Assembly (NCBI GenBank): GCA_964437445.1
Contig: CAYTGR010000008.1
Location: 45,453-109,452 of the forward strand
Direction of reading: 5' to 3'
Length of the DNA stretch: 64,000 bases
Origin: CAYTGR01 sp964437445
Lineage (GTDB): Bacteria; Chloroflexota; Anaerolineae; B4-G1; SLSP01
The notes beneath the pieces are model-generated. The model did not search any database. It was not told where the DNA came from and saw only the letters and a list, made by a program, of their open reading frames with translations. The position numbers and the translations under genes are program-made. Positions 1 through 8,233 of this stretch are shown here, piece by piece (positions within the stretch are counted from its first letter, which is position 1; every line of letters begins with the position of its first letter).

Positions 1-167
1 TGCGGTCAGGACCGCGCCGCCCCGGGGCGCAGTACGCGAGCGCGGTTAACGCCAGACTATTCTGGGATAAATGACGATGGGGAAAACTGCAACAGTGCAC
101 ATTGCACAGGTACTCAGGTACACCCCCGGCGGAGACGCTGATTGTCCGGGTGCCGGCGCCGCGGCCC

Positions 168-198
168 AAAAAACAAGGAGTCCAGGACGGACTCCTTG
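168..198 (-). terminator. Intrinsic terminator, minus strand
   Basis: A perfect 10-bp stem (174-183 with 189-198) and 5-nt loop. On the minus strand it is followed by TTTTTT (complement of 168-173). On the plus strand there is no U-tract, so it would stop leftward transcription; no minus-strand gene is visible to its right before 10.6 kb. Confidence 0.6.
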
Positions 199-298
199 CC
201 AACGCGCTCCGGTGCTCCGACGCCGCTTAACCGGGCTATCCCGGGGCAACGGGCTCGGCCGGCACTGACGCAAGAACCAGTATAACACAGGAGGAAAA

Positions 299-832
299 AT
301 GCGCCATTGGAGCATGGGACTACTCGCCGTACTGGTCCTGATCGGACCGTTGACGACCGGCTATTTCACCGCCCCCTGCGACGGGCTGACCGGGCGGCCG
401 GTCCCGTTGTCGCCGTACCGGCTGCAACAGCAGCGCTTCCTGGACCAGAGCGCGGCGGCGCTGGCGGCCATGGCTCGCCTCGCCCCGGAACTCCACCGCG
501 TGGCCGACGCCGCTACACCGGCGAGTATGGCCGCCGCCTTCCAGCGCGCCGGCCAGGTAACGGACCTCGCCGGCGCGCTGGCGCAAATCCCCCTGGCCGA
601 GCCGCCAGCGCTCTATGCGCTGCTGAGCGAACGGATCGGCCAGACCCGCGATACCTACGCGCTGGCTGCCGAGCAGTTGTTGGACTACCTGGGTAACCAG
701 GACGCCACGGCGCTGCAGGCCGCGCAGGCGGCGCTGGCGCTGGCCGACACCGCGCGCCTGGACCTGGACCAGGCCGTGAGCGGGCTACGGTATCCTCTCT
801 GCCGGGAGGTCTGGGCGCATGACCGACGCTGA
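299..832 (+). CDS. Hypothetical secreted or membrane-anchored helical protein
   Basis: 177 aa, family not recognised. The N-terminus has a hydrophobic segment (about residues 7-22) typical of a signal peptide or anchor, followed by an Ala/Leu-rich, predicted all-helical region with two cysteines (near residues 27 and 168). The start is chosen because AGGAGG lies 5 bp upstream of the ATG. The stop overlaps the next gene by 14 bp, so the two are probably co-translated. Nothing in the sequence identifies a function; a role beside the replication-relaxation-like neighbour is only suggested by the overlap. Confidence 0.7.
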   Translation: MRHWSMGLLAVLVLIGPLTTGYFTAPCDGLTGRPVPLSPYRLQQQRFLDQSAAALAAMARLAPELHRVADAATPASMAAAFQRAGQVTDLAGALAQIPLAEPPALYALLSERIGQTRDTYALAAEQLLDYLGNQDATALQAAQAALALADTARLDLDQAVSGLRYPLCREVWAHDRR

Positions 833-1994
833 GTACGTGGAACAAACCGAACTAACCCTGCTGCGCACCGAACTGGCCCAGCTGCGCGCCCGGCTCAGCA
901 CGGCGGTGTATCGCCGCCGCCAGGCCGAGGACCTGCTGGGCCGCTATCTCAACGCCCTCTTCCCGGCCGCCTATACCCAGGCCCTGGCGCAACAGACTGA
1001 CCGGCTGGCCTTTGCCGAGCAGATGTACCGGGCTCTGGCCCAAATGCCCGGCACGGGCGCTGCCGTCCCGCTGGCCGCCGGCCCGCCGCCGGTCACAGCC
1101 GCACCCGCGCCGCCGGCAGCGCCGGTCGCCCCCACCCCGCCGGCGCTCACCGACCCGCATCACATCACGGCGGTACGCCTGCTGGGCCAGACGCCGGATC
1201 AGATGGCGGTGCGCCGCCGCTGGCAAGCCGAGACCGGCCAGGATGAGGCCGCGTTCAAAGCGACGCTCGCCGCGCTGGAACAGGCCGGCTGGCTCACCGT
1301 CCAGACCGTGCCGGCCACCGACCGCCTGACCGGCTACTACTCGCCTCGCCTGGTCTGGCTCACCGCCCCGGGCCGCGCCGACCATCAGCAGCGGTTCGGG
1401 CAGGCGGCTGTGACCGAGGCGCAATTCCTGCAATACTACAAGTCGGTGGAGTCCTGGTGGCTGATCAACGTCACCCGCGCGCTCATCCTGGCCGGCAACG
1501 ACGTGCCGGGCACTCCGTTTACCGCCGAGGTCTGGGACACAGCCCAACCGCTGCCCGCCCCCTGGCAGCGCCGCTACGACACCAGCGAACCGGATTTGAT
1601 TGTCCGGCTGCGCCCGCGCGGCGGCACGGAGACGACCGTGGTGGTGGAATGCGAACGCGCCCTGTACAACGCGCCACAACTCAAGAGCAAGGTCTGGAAG
1701 AATCTGGCCGACTATACCGCCGCCGGCTTCGCCGCGGTCTACTACGTGGCCCCCAACGTACCGGCGGCGCGGACGCTCCGCACCGCGTTGCGCAAGCTCG
1801 CCGCCGACCGGCAGGCCCAGCCCGCCGCGGTGGCCGCCGGCTGCGCCGTCATCTGGACGGCGGTGGACCTGGCCGACCACTGGCTGCCGTCGCCAGGCAT
1901 GGTGGACCGCTGGGGCGGTCAGCCGCCGGCGGAGTATCCGGGGGCGGCGCCGGCGCAGTATCATTTCAAGTACAAGGCGGGAGGGATGACATGA
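819..1994 (+). CDS. Replication-relaxation-like protein (winged helix plus nuclease-like fold)
   Basis: 391 aa. Seen: an N-terminal coiled-coil-like stretch (about 5-45), a Pro/Ala linker (about 85-110), a winged-helix-like region (about 112-190) and a C-terminal part with the pattern EPDLIVRL (about 257), VVVECERA (about 274) and KSKVWKNLADY (about 288). Spaced acidic residues followed by a lysine-rich helix recall PD-(D/E)xK-type folds and the replication-relaxation family (Pfam Replic_Relax) found on integrative and mobilisable elements. That assignment is from memory of the family pattern, not a search. It overlaps the genes on both sides (14 bp upstream, ATGA downstream). Alternative: an unrelated wHTH-nuclease-like protein. 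Confidence 0.5.
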   Translation: MTDAEYVEQTELTLLRTELAQLRARLSTAVYRRRQAEDLLGRYLNALFPAAYTQALAQQTDRLAFAEQMYRALAQMPGTGAAVPLAAGPPPVTAAPAPPAAPVAPTPPALTDPHHITAVRLLGQTPDQMAVRRRWQAETGQDEAAFKATLAALEQAGWLTVQTVPATDRLTGYYSPRLVWLTAPGRADHQQRFGQAAVTEAQFLQYYKSVESWWLINVTRALILAGNDVPGTPFTAEVWDTAQPLPAPWQRRYDTSEPDLIVRLRPRGGTETTVVVECERALYNAPQLKSKVWKNLADYTAAGFAAVYYVAPNVPAARTLRTALRKLAADRQAQPAAVAAGCAVIWTAVDLADHWLPSPGMVDRWGGQPPAEYPGAAPAQYHFKYKAGGMT

Positions 1995-2197
1995 GCCTGG
2001 CCGAAGGGTTGACGCGCGCGGGGTTGTTGTGGTGGGACGGCTGTGTGGTGCTGGGGCTGGCCTTGTGGCAGGCCGGGCCGTTCGTGGTGGCGTTGGGGGG
2101 CGTGGCCGCGCTGCTGGCGTTGACCGCCGGGTGGTCACCACGCCGCCGGCGGGCACGCGCGGCGGAGACGGCGCCGCCCAGGTTCACGTTGCGGTGA
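1991..2197 (+). CDS. Small membrane protein
   Basis: 68 aa, starting in an ATGA overlap with the stop of the preceding gene, so translationally coupled. It has one or two hydrophobic segments (about residues 16-45) and a basic C-terminus rich in Arg. No family is recognised. The coupling suggests it works with the replication-relaxation-like protein, possibly as a membrane partner, but this is inference. Confidence 0.6.
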   Translation: MSLAEGLTRAGLLWWDGCVVLGLALWQAGPFVVALGGVAALLALTAGWSPRRRRARAAETAPPRFTLR

Positions 2198-2571
2198 GAC
2201 AATCGCCAATCACCTGGAATTGGCATCACTGGCTGCCTGAGAGAGCGCCGATCAGGCAATTCGCCCGCAATTTTGGCTGACCCTATGCCGTCGCCTGCCC
2301 CTAACGTTCCACCACCACTAGCGCCAGCGGCAGCGCTGCGTCAGGGCACACCCCTTGCCGCTCTCGCTCGCCGGTGAATGCATCGTTGGTCTCTCAATCC
2401 GTCTGCCGTCCGGCCAGGCAGGACATGCCGACGTTTTTTGTTGCAATAGCCGACCCAACTTTCAGTAGTATAGGCGGATTGCAGCGTGTGGCAAGTCTGT
2501 GAAGGCGTTAACCCTCCACCGCAAGCACTAAGACCCTACCCAGCCCTCATGAGTCGGGGAAGATTTTCATC

Positions 2572-2589
2572 ATGCAACAAATGTTGCAT
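2572..2589. promoter_or_regulatory. Palindrome, possible operator
   Basis: ATGCAAC-AAAT-GTTGCAT, a perfect 7-bp inverted repeat with a 4-bp centre, 38 bp upstream of the -35 box at 2628. Its size and place fit a dimeric regulator site; no regulator gene is adjacent. Confidence 0.35.
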
Positions 2590-2627
2590 TTAAAACGGGC
2601 AAGCCGCGCCGTGATTCTTATTTCCAT

Positions 2628-2655
2628 TTGCAGTTTTGGCCGGGGGTGCTACACT
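2628..2655 (+). promoter_or_regulatory. Sigma70-type promoter of the subtilase gene
   Basis: TTGCAG, 16-bp spacer, TACACT, with TGC just upstream of the -10 (extended -10). The same architecture recurs at 8140-8167 and 19458-19485, which supports it. The expected transcript start is near 2662, giving a leader of about 100 nt. Confidence 0.55.
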
Positions 2656-2764
2656 GATTCTGAGCCTGTTTTACCGTGGCCGCGGGGTCCGCCCTGGAAT
2701 TCCCCGCGATCAATTCCTGTGCTGCGTCAGAGACACTTTCTGGTTCTCTCAACGGAGGTGGAGC

Positions 2765-5700
2765 ATGAACTGGCGAGGCTGGATTGCCGGGTTGATCCTG
2801 GCGACCTTGGGGTTGGGACTATGGTCTGCCTTGTATGTTTCCCGCGTGAGTGTTGTGGCGGCGACGGCTGCGCCGAATGCAGCCATGCCGGCGGCTGTTG
2901 GACAGCCGGAGTATGCGCCGGGAGTGGTGCTGGTGAAAGTGCGAACCGGAGTGGTGTTGACAGCGAGACCCAACCGCACAGTACAGGCGGCGCGGCCAGC
3001 GTTGGATGCAGCCCTGGCGGAGGTGGGTGCGCGTGGCAGTCAGCCGGTATTTGCGGGGGCGCCTGCAACGGGGCTGGGGCGCGTGTACCGGCTTGCCCTG
3101 GCTCCCGCGACCACGGTGCTATCGGCAGTAGCGGCCCTGGCGGCGAATCCTGATCTGGAATGGGTCGAGCCGGATTACCGCGCCCGCCCGGCTGTGACTC
3201 CCAACGACCCGCTCTATGCCGGGCAATGGGGCCTGGTGCAGATCGCCGCGCCGGCCGCCTGGGAAATGGTGACGGGGACGGCCCAGGTGGTCATCGCAGT
3301 AGTGGATAGCGGGATGGATACTGCCCATTCCGACCTCGTTGCCAACCTATGGGTTAACCCCGGCGAGGTGCCCAGCAACGGCGTGGACGACGACAACAAC
3401 GGCTACGTGGATGACGTGTACGGCTGGAACTTCGTGAGCGACGACAACGACATCACCGACAGCTACGGCCATGGAACGCAAGTGGCCGGAGTCCTCGCGG
3501 CGGTGACGGATAATGGCTTGGGTGGCGCTGGAGTCTGCTGGCACTGTCGGATCATGCCGGTCAAAGTGATGGCCGATTCAGGTCTTTCCAACTACTCAGA
3601 CGTGGCCGCCGGGGTGCGTTATGCCGCCGACAAGGGAGCGCAAGTCATCAACCTGAGCCTGGGCGGATACGCCTACTCCAACGCGCTGCGCGAAGCAGTG
3701 GAGTATGCCACGAGCCAGGGCGCAGTGGTGGTTGGCGGCGCGGGCAATGATAGCGTCAACACACCATTCTACCCGGCGGCCTATGAGAGGGTGCTGGCAG
3801 TCGCCGGCACGACCCGGACGGATACCAAAGCCCTCTCCAGCAACTACGGTGTATGGGTGGACCTTGACGCGCCGGCAGTGGAGATTACCACCACCTACCT
3901 GGGCGGCGATTGGGGCCCGGCCTCCGGCACGAGCATGGCCGCTCCCTTTGTGGCGGGTGTAGCGGCGTTGATTCGCAGCCGACAGCCTGGCTGGAGTGCT
4001 GCGTTGGTGCGCAATCAGCTGGTGCAGACGGCCGATCCGCTGGACACGCTGAATCCAGCCTACGCCGGGCAGTTGGGAGCCGGGCGGGTTAACGCAGCGC
4101 AGGCAATGCAGGATCCGCGACCGGCCCTGGTGCTCGCCGGCACGAGCGTCAACGGTGATCCGGCGGGTCGCCCGACACCGGGCACCACAGTAGCGCTGAC
4201 CGCGACGTTGCGCAACGACTGGTGGGACGCCATAAGTGTGACCGGGACGCTGACCACCGCCGACGCCTTTGTAACACTGGAGCAAGCAACGGCGAGCTAC
4301 GGCACGTTGGCCTCCGGTGCCACAGGGGCCAATACCCCGGTGTACACTTTCACAGTGGCGGCGGGCGCGGGCTACAACCATACCATCCCCTTCACGCTCG
4401 CCGTGACGGCCAACGGCGGTGCGTACACGACAACACTCCCACTGACCATCACCACGCGCAGCGGCGACGAGCCGTTCTGCGGCACGATTGCCGAGGACCT
4501 GGTGTGGACCAGTGACAAACGATACATCATCAATTGTAATGTCGGTGTCGCGCCAGGCTATACGCTGACAATCCAGGCAGGGACAGAGGTACGCTTTAAC
4601 GGGAACTATACACTCAATGTGGGTGGGGCGTTGATTGCCGACGGGACGGCCGCGCAGCCCATCCGCTTTATGCCGCATACCGATGGGGACTGGGCAGGTC
4701 TTTTGTTTGATGACTCCAGTATAGATGCACGAGCAACGGTCGGCGGGACATACCTGAGCGGCAACCTCATGCGCTACACCTGGATTGAGAGCGCGACACA
4801 GGGCATTAGCTGCATGAACGCCACACCGTACCTGGAGCACGTAACATTGACTGGCGGTGGGATGGTCTGTGCTGGTGGCGATACATCATTGTGGGTGCAA
4901 GAGAGCAACTTAAGTGGTGACATGCAGGTGAGCATAGGCAGCGAGGTGGATAGTGTTCAAGGAACTTGGATAACCCGGACATCGATGCCCACTGTGCGCG
5001 CGGGATTAGCTGCGGCAGCTGCGCCTAACGGTAAACTCTATGCCATCGGTGGATCATTATCCGGTGGGAATCATCTGGACACAGTGGAAGAATATGACCC
5101 GACGACAGATACCTGGACAGCTCGCGCCCCGATGCCCACGGCCCGTGCCTATCTGGCTGTAGCGACCGCGTCCAACGGCCAGCTCTATGCCATCGGGGGG
5201 TCATCCAGTGGGGGTTTTCTGGCGACAGTGGAGGCCTACGACCCGCTAACAGATACCTGGACGACTCGCGCCCCGATGTCCACGGCCCGTGCCTATCTGG
5301 CCGTGGTGGCCGCCCCCAACGGCAAGCTCTATGCCATCGGGGGATACAATGGGAGCCACCTGGCAACAGTGGAAGAATACGACCCGGCGACAGACACCTG
5401 GACAACCCGCACCTCCATGCCCACCGTGCGCGAAGGGTTGGCCGCGGCGGCTGCGCCTGATGGCTGGCTGTATGCCATCGGGGGAGCGCGCATCGGCGGG
5501 GCTCTGGCAACGGTGGAGGCATATGACCCGGCAACGGATACCTGGACGACCCGCACCCCCATGCCCACTGTACGCGAGTATCTGGCCGTGGCGGCCGCGC
5601 CCAATGGCCGACTCTATGCTATTGGGGGATATGGTCACAGCGGTTGGTTGAAAACGGTGGAAGAATACAACCCGGCAACGGATATCTGGACAGCCCGCAC

Positions 5701-8077
5701 CCCCATGCTGACAGTACGCGGGTCCCTGGCTGTGGCGGCTGCCCCCAGCGGCCAGCTGTATGCCATGGGGGGGTATAACAACAATGGCACTTGGGCGACG
5801 GTGGAGGAATTTATGTCGCCCACTGAGAATTATGGCTACCATGTTTTGCGCAGTACGCTGCACGGCAGCCTCTCTCTGCCGGGCGATTCCGAAGTGTTGA
5901 GCAACACTGCCGATGGCAGTATCACCATCGACGGCGGCGGCATGATCGCGGATAGCAGGGCTAACGGCAACCTTAGTCTTGGCAATGGCTGGGCCTTGAC
6001 CAACACCGTCACCAGCGGTGGTATTAGCATCGGTAAGGGCTTGGCGCTGAACAACCTGATACGAGGCGGCAGTCTCACTATTGGCGGTGGCGTGGCGCGC
6101 AATAACAATATCGAGAACGTGCCCGACTGGGGCATCCAGGCCAGCGGCAATACCATTTTGGAATACAACCGCGTCGTTGGTTGTGCCAATGGCATTCAGG
6201 CCAGTGGCGGCACGACACAGAATAACCTTATCGCCAATACTGCCGGCGTAGGACTGGAACTCGGCGCAGCAACGACGGTGTTAAGTAACACCTTCACCGG
6301 TATCGGCGGCAGCGCGGTCAAGCTTACAGCCGGAACGGCAATGACACTCACCGGCAACAACTTTGAGTTCAACCCTGGCGCTTACGATGTAGAAGACCAG
6401 GTGTCGCAAACTACGCTGCTGGCCATAGATGCACGTAATAACTGGTGGGGCACTACCAACGGGGCAGCAATTCAGCAGCGGATCTTCGACTTCAACGATA
6501 ATTACACCATCGGCACCGTGTTATACAGCCCGGTCCTGACGCAACCTTCCACCACCGCGCCCGCCTATATGCGGGCAGTCACGCTCACGCCAGAGAGCCC
6601 GGTAGGGATCGAAACTGTGACATTTGAGGTGCTGTTCAGCCGCGAAATGGATACGCAGAGCACGCCAGAACTGACGTTCATCGACTCATTCCGCGCTCCA
6701 ATGCCCACAGCCCGTGAGTGGGTGGCCGTAGCCGCCGCGCCCAATGGCCGGCTCTATGCTATCGGCGGGAATAACAGCAGCATTTTGACAACCGTGGAAG
6801 AATACAACCCGGTGACAAACACCTGGGCGGTCCGCACGCCTATGCCTACTGCGCGCTCCGTATTGGCTGTGGCAACCGCGCTCAACGGTAAAATCTATGC
6901 TATCGGAGGATACAACGAAAACCACCTGGCAACGGTGGAAGAATATGACCCGGCAACAGACACCTGGGCGGCGCGCGCCCCTATGCCTACTGCCCGTTAT
7001 GCATTAGCCGTCGCAGCCGCACCCAATGGTTGGCTCTATGCCATCGGAGGCTGCGGTTCCAGCGGTTGCCCCGTGACGACGGTGGAAGCCTACAATCCAG
7101 CGACAGACACCTGGATGCCTCGTGCTTCTCTGCCCACCGCACGCTTTGGGTTGGTCGCGGCAGCTGCAGCTAATGGCAAGCTTTATGCTATCGGGGGAAC
7201 CAACGGAAGCTACTTGGGAACAGTGGAGGAATATGACCCGGCAACGAATACCTGGCGGGCTCGTGCGTCCATGCCCACCCCACGCTCGGCATTGGCGGTG
7301 GCGGTCGCGCCTGACGGTCAGCTCTATGTTGTTGGCGGGGACAACAACGGTCCGCTGGCAACAGTAGAGGCCTACAACCCGGCGACGGACACCTGGACGG
7401 TCCTCGCTCCCCTGCACACTGCACGTTCGGCGTTGGCTGCGGCGGCAGCCAACGGCCGGCTTTATGCCATCGGGGGATGGAACGGCATAGGCTATCTGGC
7501 AACGGTAGAAGCATTCACAGGGGCTCACGCAGAATTCTACGGCGGTACCTGGTCCGCCCCTACCCGCTACCGCGCTGCTTATGATTTTTCTACTCTCATC
7601 TCGCGTGGTGTCTATAACCTCACTGTTGCTGGCGCACAGGGTACGGACGGCATCACTATTGCGCCCAACTCGGCCACTACCTTCACGATGGACTATCTCA
7701 TCCCTATCGGCGACACCACACCGCCGCTCACGCCGGCAGTCGCAGCCTGTAGTACAGCCACGTTGGATACACTTTCTGCACAGTGGCGGGCTCACGACCA
7801 GGAGTCAGCCATCACACAATACCGATATGCTATCGGTACTACCGCCGGTGGCGGGGAGGTAGTGAACTGGACTATCACGACTACCACTGCCATCACCCGT
7901 ACGAACCTCACGCTGCTGGCCGGGCAGACCTACTATATCAGCATCAAAGCATGCAACGAAGGCGGCTTGTGGAGTGAGAAAGGCGTGAGTGGTGGCGTAG
8001 TTGCTGGTTCGGCCGGTTGTACCCAGCTACCGTCGTTCCCACTTTACTTGCCGCTGGTCTTGCGACTACATCCGTAA
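2765..8077 (+). CDS. Secreted S8 subtilase with beta-helix region and two kelch arrays
   Basis: 1770 aa from the ATG behind CGGAGGTGG; upstream codons in frame lack an RBS and would spoil the signal peptide. Residues 1-36 form a signal peptide, then a propeptide-like region. The S8 triad is visible: Asp in VVDSGMD (about 180), His in YGHGTQVAG (about 235), Ser in SGTSMAAPFVAG (about 390). An Ig-like segment and a right-handed beta-helix region follow, interrupted by six kelch repeats (about 733-1017) and again by six more (about 1308-1585), each unit with LYAIGG and YDPATDTW-type signatures. The tail has an Fn3-like domain and ends in LYLPLVLRLHP. Probably an exported, cell-surface protease or adhesin; the protease assignment is firm, the substrate unknown. 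Confidence 0.9.
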   Translation: MNWRGWIAGLILATLGLGLWSALYVSRVSVVAATAAPNAAMPAAVGQPEYAPGVVLVKVRTGVVLTARPNRTVQAARPALDAALAEVGARGSQPVFAGAPATGLGRVYRLALAPATTVLSAVAALAANPDLEWVEPDYRARPAVTPNDPLYAGQWGLVQIAAPAAWEMVTGTAQVVIAVVDSGMDTAHSDLVANLWVNPGEVPSNGVDDDNNGYVDDVYGWNFVSDDNDITDSYGHGTQVAGVLAAVTDNGLGGAGVCWHCRIMPVKVMADSGLSNYSDVAAGVRYAADKGAQVINLSLGGYAYSNALREAVEYATSQGAVVVGGAGNDSVNTPFYPAAYERVLAVAGTTRTDTKALSSNYGVWVDLDAPAVEITTTYLGGDWGPASGTSMAAPFVAGVAALIRSRQPGWSAALVRNQLVQTADPLDTLNPAYAGQLGAGRVNAAQAMQDPRPALVLAGTSVNGDPAGRPTPGTTVALTATLRNDWWDAISVTGTLTTADAFVTLEQATASYGTLASGATGANTPVYTFTVAAGAGYNHTIPFTLAVTANGGAYTTTLPLTITTRSGDEPFCGTIAEDLVWTSDKRYIINCNVGVAPGYTLTIQAGTEVRFNGNYTLNVGGALIADGTAAQPIRFMPHTDGDWAGLLFDDSSIDARATVGGTYLSGNLMRYTWIESATQGISCMNATPYLEHVTLTGGGMVCAGGDTSLWVQESNLSGDMQVSIGSEVDSVQGTWITRTSMPTVRAGLAAAAAPNGKLYAIGGSLSGGNHLDTVEEYDPTTDTWTARAPMPTARAYLAVATASNGQLYAIGGSSSGGFLATVEAYDPLTDTWTTRAPMSTARAYLAVVAAPNGKLYAIGGYNGSHLATVEEYDPATDTWTTRTSMPTVREGLAAAAAPDGWLYAIGGARIGGALATVEAYDPATDTWTTRTPMPTVREYLAVAAAPNGRLYAIGGYGHSGWLKTVEEYNPATDIWTARTPMLTVRGSLAVAAAPSGQLYAMGGYNNNGTWATVEEFMSPTENYGYHVLRSTLHGSLSLPGDSEVLSNTADGSITIDGGGMIADSRANGNLSLGNGWALTNTVTSGGISIGKGLALNNLIRGGSLTIGGGVARNNNIENVPDWGIQASGNTILEYNRVVGCANGIQASGGTTQNNLIANTAGVGLELGAATTVLSNTFTGIGGSAVKLTAGTAMTLTGNNFEFNPGAYDVEDQVSQTTLLAIDARNNWWGTTNGAAIQQRIFDFNDNYTIGTVLYSPVLTQPSTTAPAYMRAVTLTPESPVGIETVTFEVLFSREMDTQSTPELTFIDSFRAPMPTAREWVAVAAAPNGRLYAIGGNNSSILTTVEEYNPVTNTWAVRTPMPTARSVLAVATALNGKIYAIGGYNENHLATVEEYDPATDTWAARAPMPTARYALAVAAAPNGWLYAIGGCGSSGCPVTTVEAYNPATDTWMPRASLPTARFGLVAAAAANGKLYAIGGTNGSYLGTVEEYDPATNTWRARASMPTPRSALAVAVAPDGQLYVVGGDNNGPLATVEAYNPATDTWTVLAPLHTARSALAAAAANGRLYAIGGWNGIGYLATVEAFTGAHAEFYGGTWSAPTRYRAAYDFSTLISRGVYNLTVAGAQGTDGITIAPNSATTFTMDYLIPIGDTTPPLTPAVAACSTATLDTLSAQWRAHDQESAITQYRYAIGTTAGGGEVVNWTITTTTAITRTNLTLLAGQTYYISIKACNEGGLWSEKGVSGGVVAGSAGCTQLPSFPLYLPLVLRLHP
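4965..5815 (+). repeat. Kelch repeat array 1 (six units)
   Basis: Six tandem units of about 141 bp inside the subtilase gene, each encoding a LYA(I/M)GG core and a TVEEY/TVEAY strand. Six units would make a complete six-bladed propeller. Confidence 0.8.
6690..7520 (+). repeat. Kelch repeat array 2 (six units)
   Basis: A second set of six units of the same consensus, separated from the first by about 870 bp of beta-helix-type coding sequence. One unit reads LYVVGG. Confidence 0.8.
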
Positions 8078-8111
8078 TACAATGATAGAACTACCCGGTA
8101 AGTGGAACAAA

Positions 8112-8134
8112 TCGGCCATTTGCAAAATGGCCGA
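8112..8134. promoter_or_regulatory. Perfect inverted repeat between subtilase and STAND genes
   Basis: A 10-bp perfect inverted repeat (8112-8121 with 8125-8134) with a GCA centre. It ends 5 bp before the -35 box at 8140 and lies 35 bp after the subtilase stop. There is no U-tract, so an operator or a transcript-end stem is as likely as a classical terminator. Confidence 0.4.
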
Positions 8135-8139
8135 ATCCC

Positions 8140-8167
8140 TTGACAGAGCCCCAAGCCGTGCTACAGT
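8140..8167 (+). promoter_or_regulatory. Sigma70-type promoter of the STAND gene
   Basis: TTGACA (perfect -35), 16-bp spacer, TACAGT with TGC upstream (extended -10). The leader to the ATG at 8234 would be about 60 nt. Confidence 0.7.
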
Positions 8168-8233
8168 GAAGATGGGCGGCTCAGGCAGTAAATTGATAGA
8201 CTAAGAAATGACCGTGCAATCTACGGGAGTAAT

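Larger units (their letters stand above)
2198..2764. other. Intergenic region before the subtilase gene
   Basis: 567 bp without a convincing gene. It holds the palindrome at 2572-2589 and the promoter at 2628-2655, listed separately. The upstream 350 bp show nothing I can interpret. Confidence 0.6.

Noticed and set aside
852..2156. Long minus-strand frames opposite real genes (852-2156, 3596-4840, 24464-26632, 55738-57084)
   Set aside because: Arg/Gly/Pro-rich shadows of strongly coding plus-strand genes, without RBS or recognisable domains.
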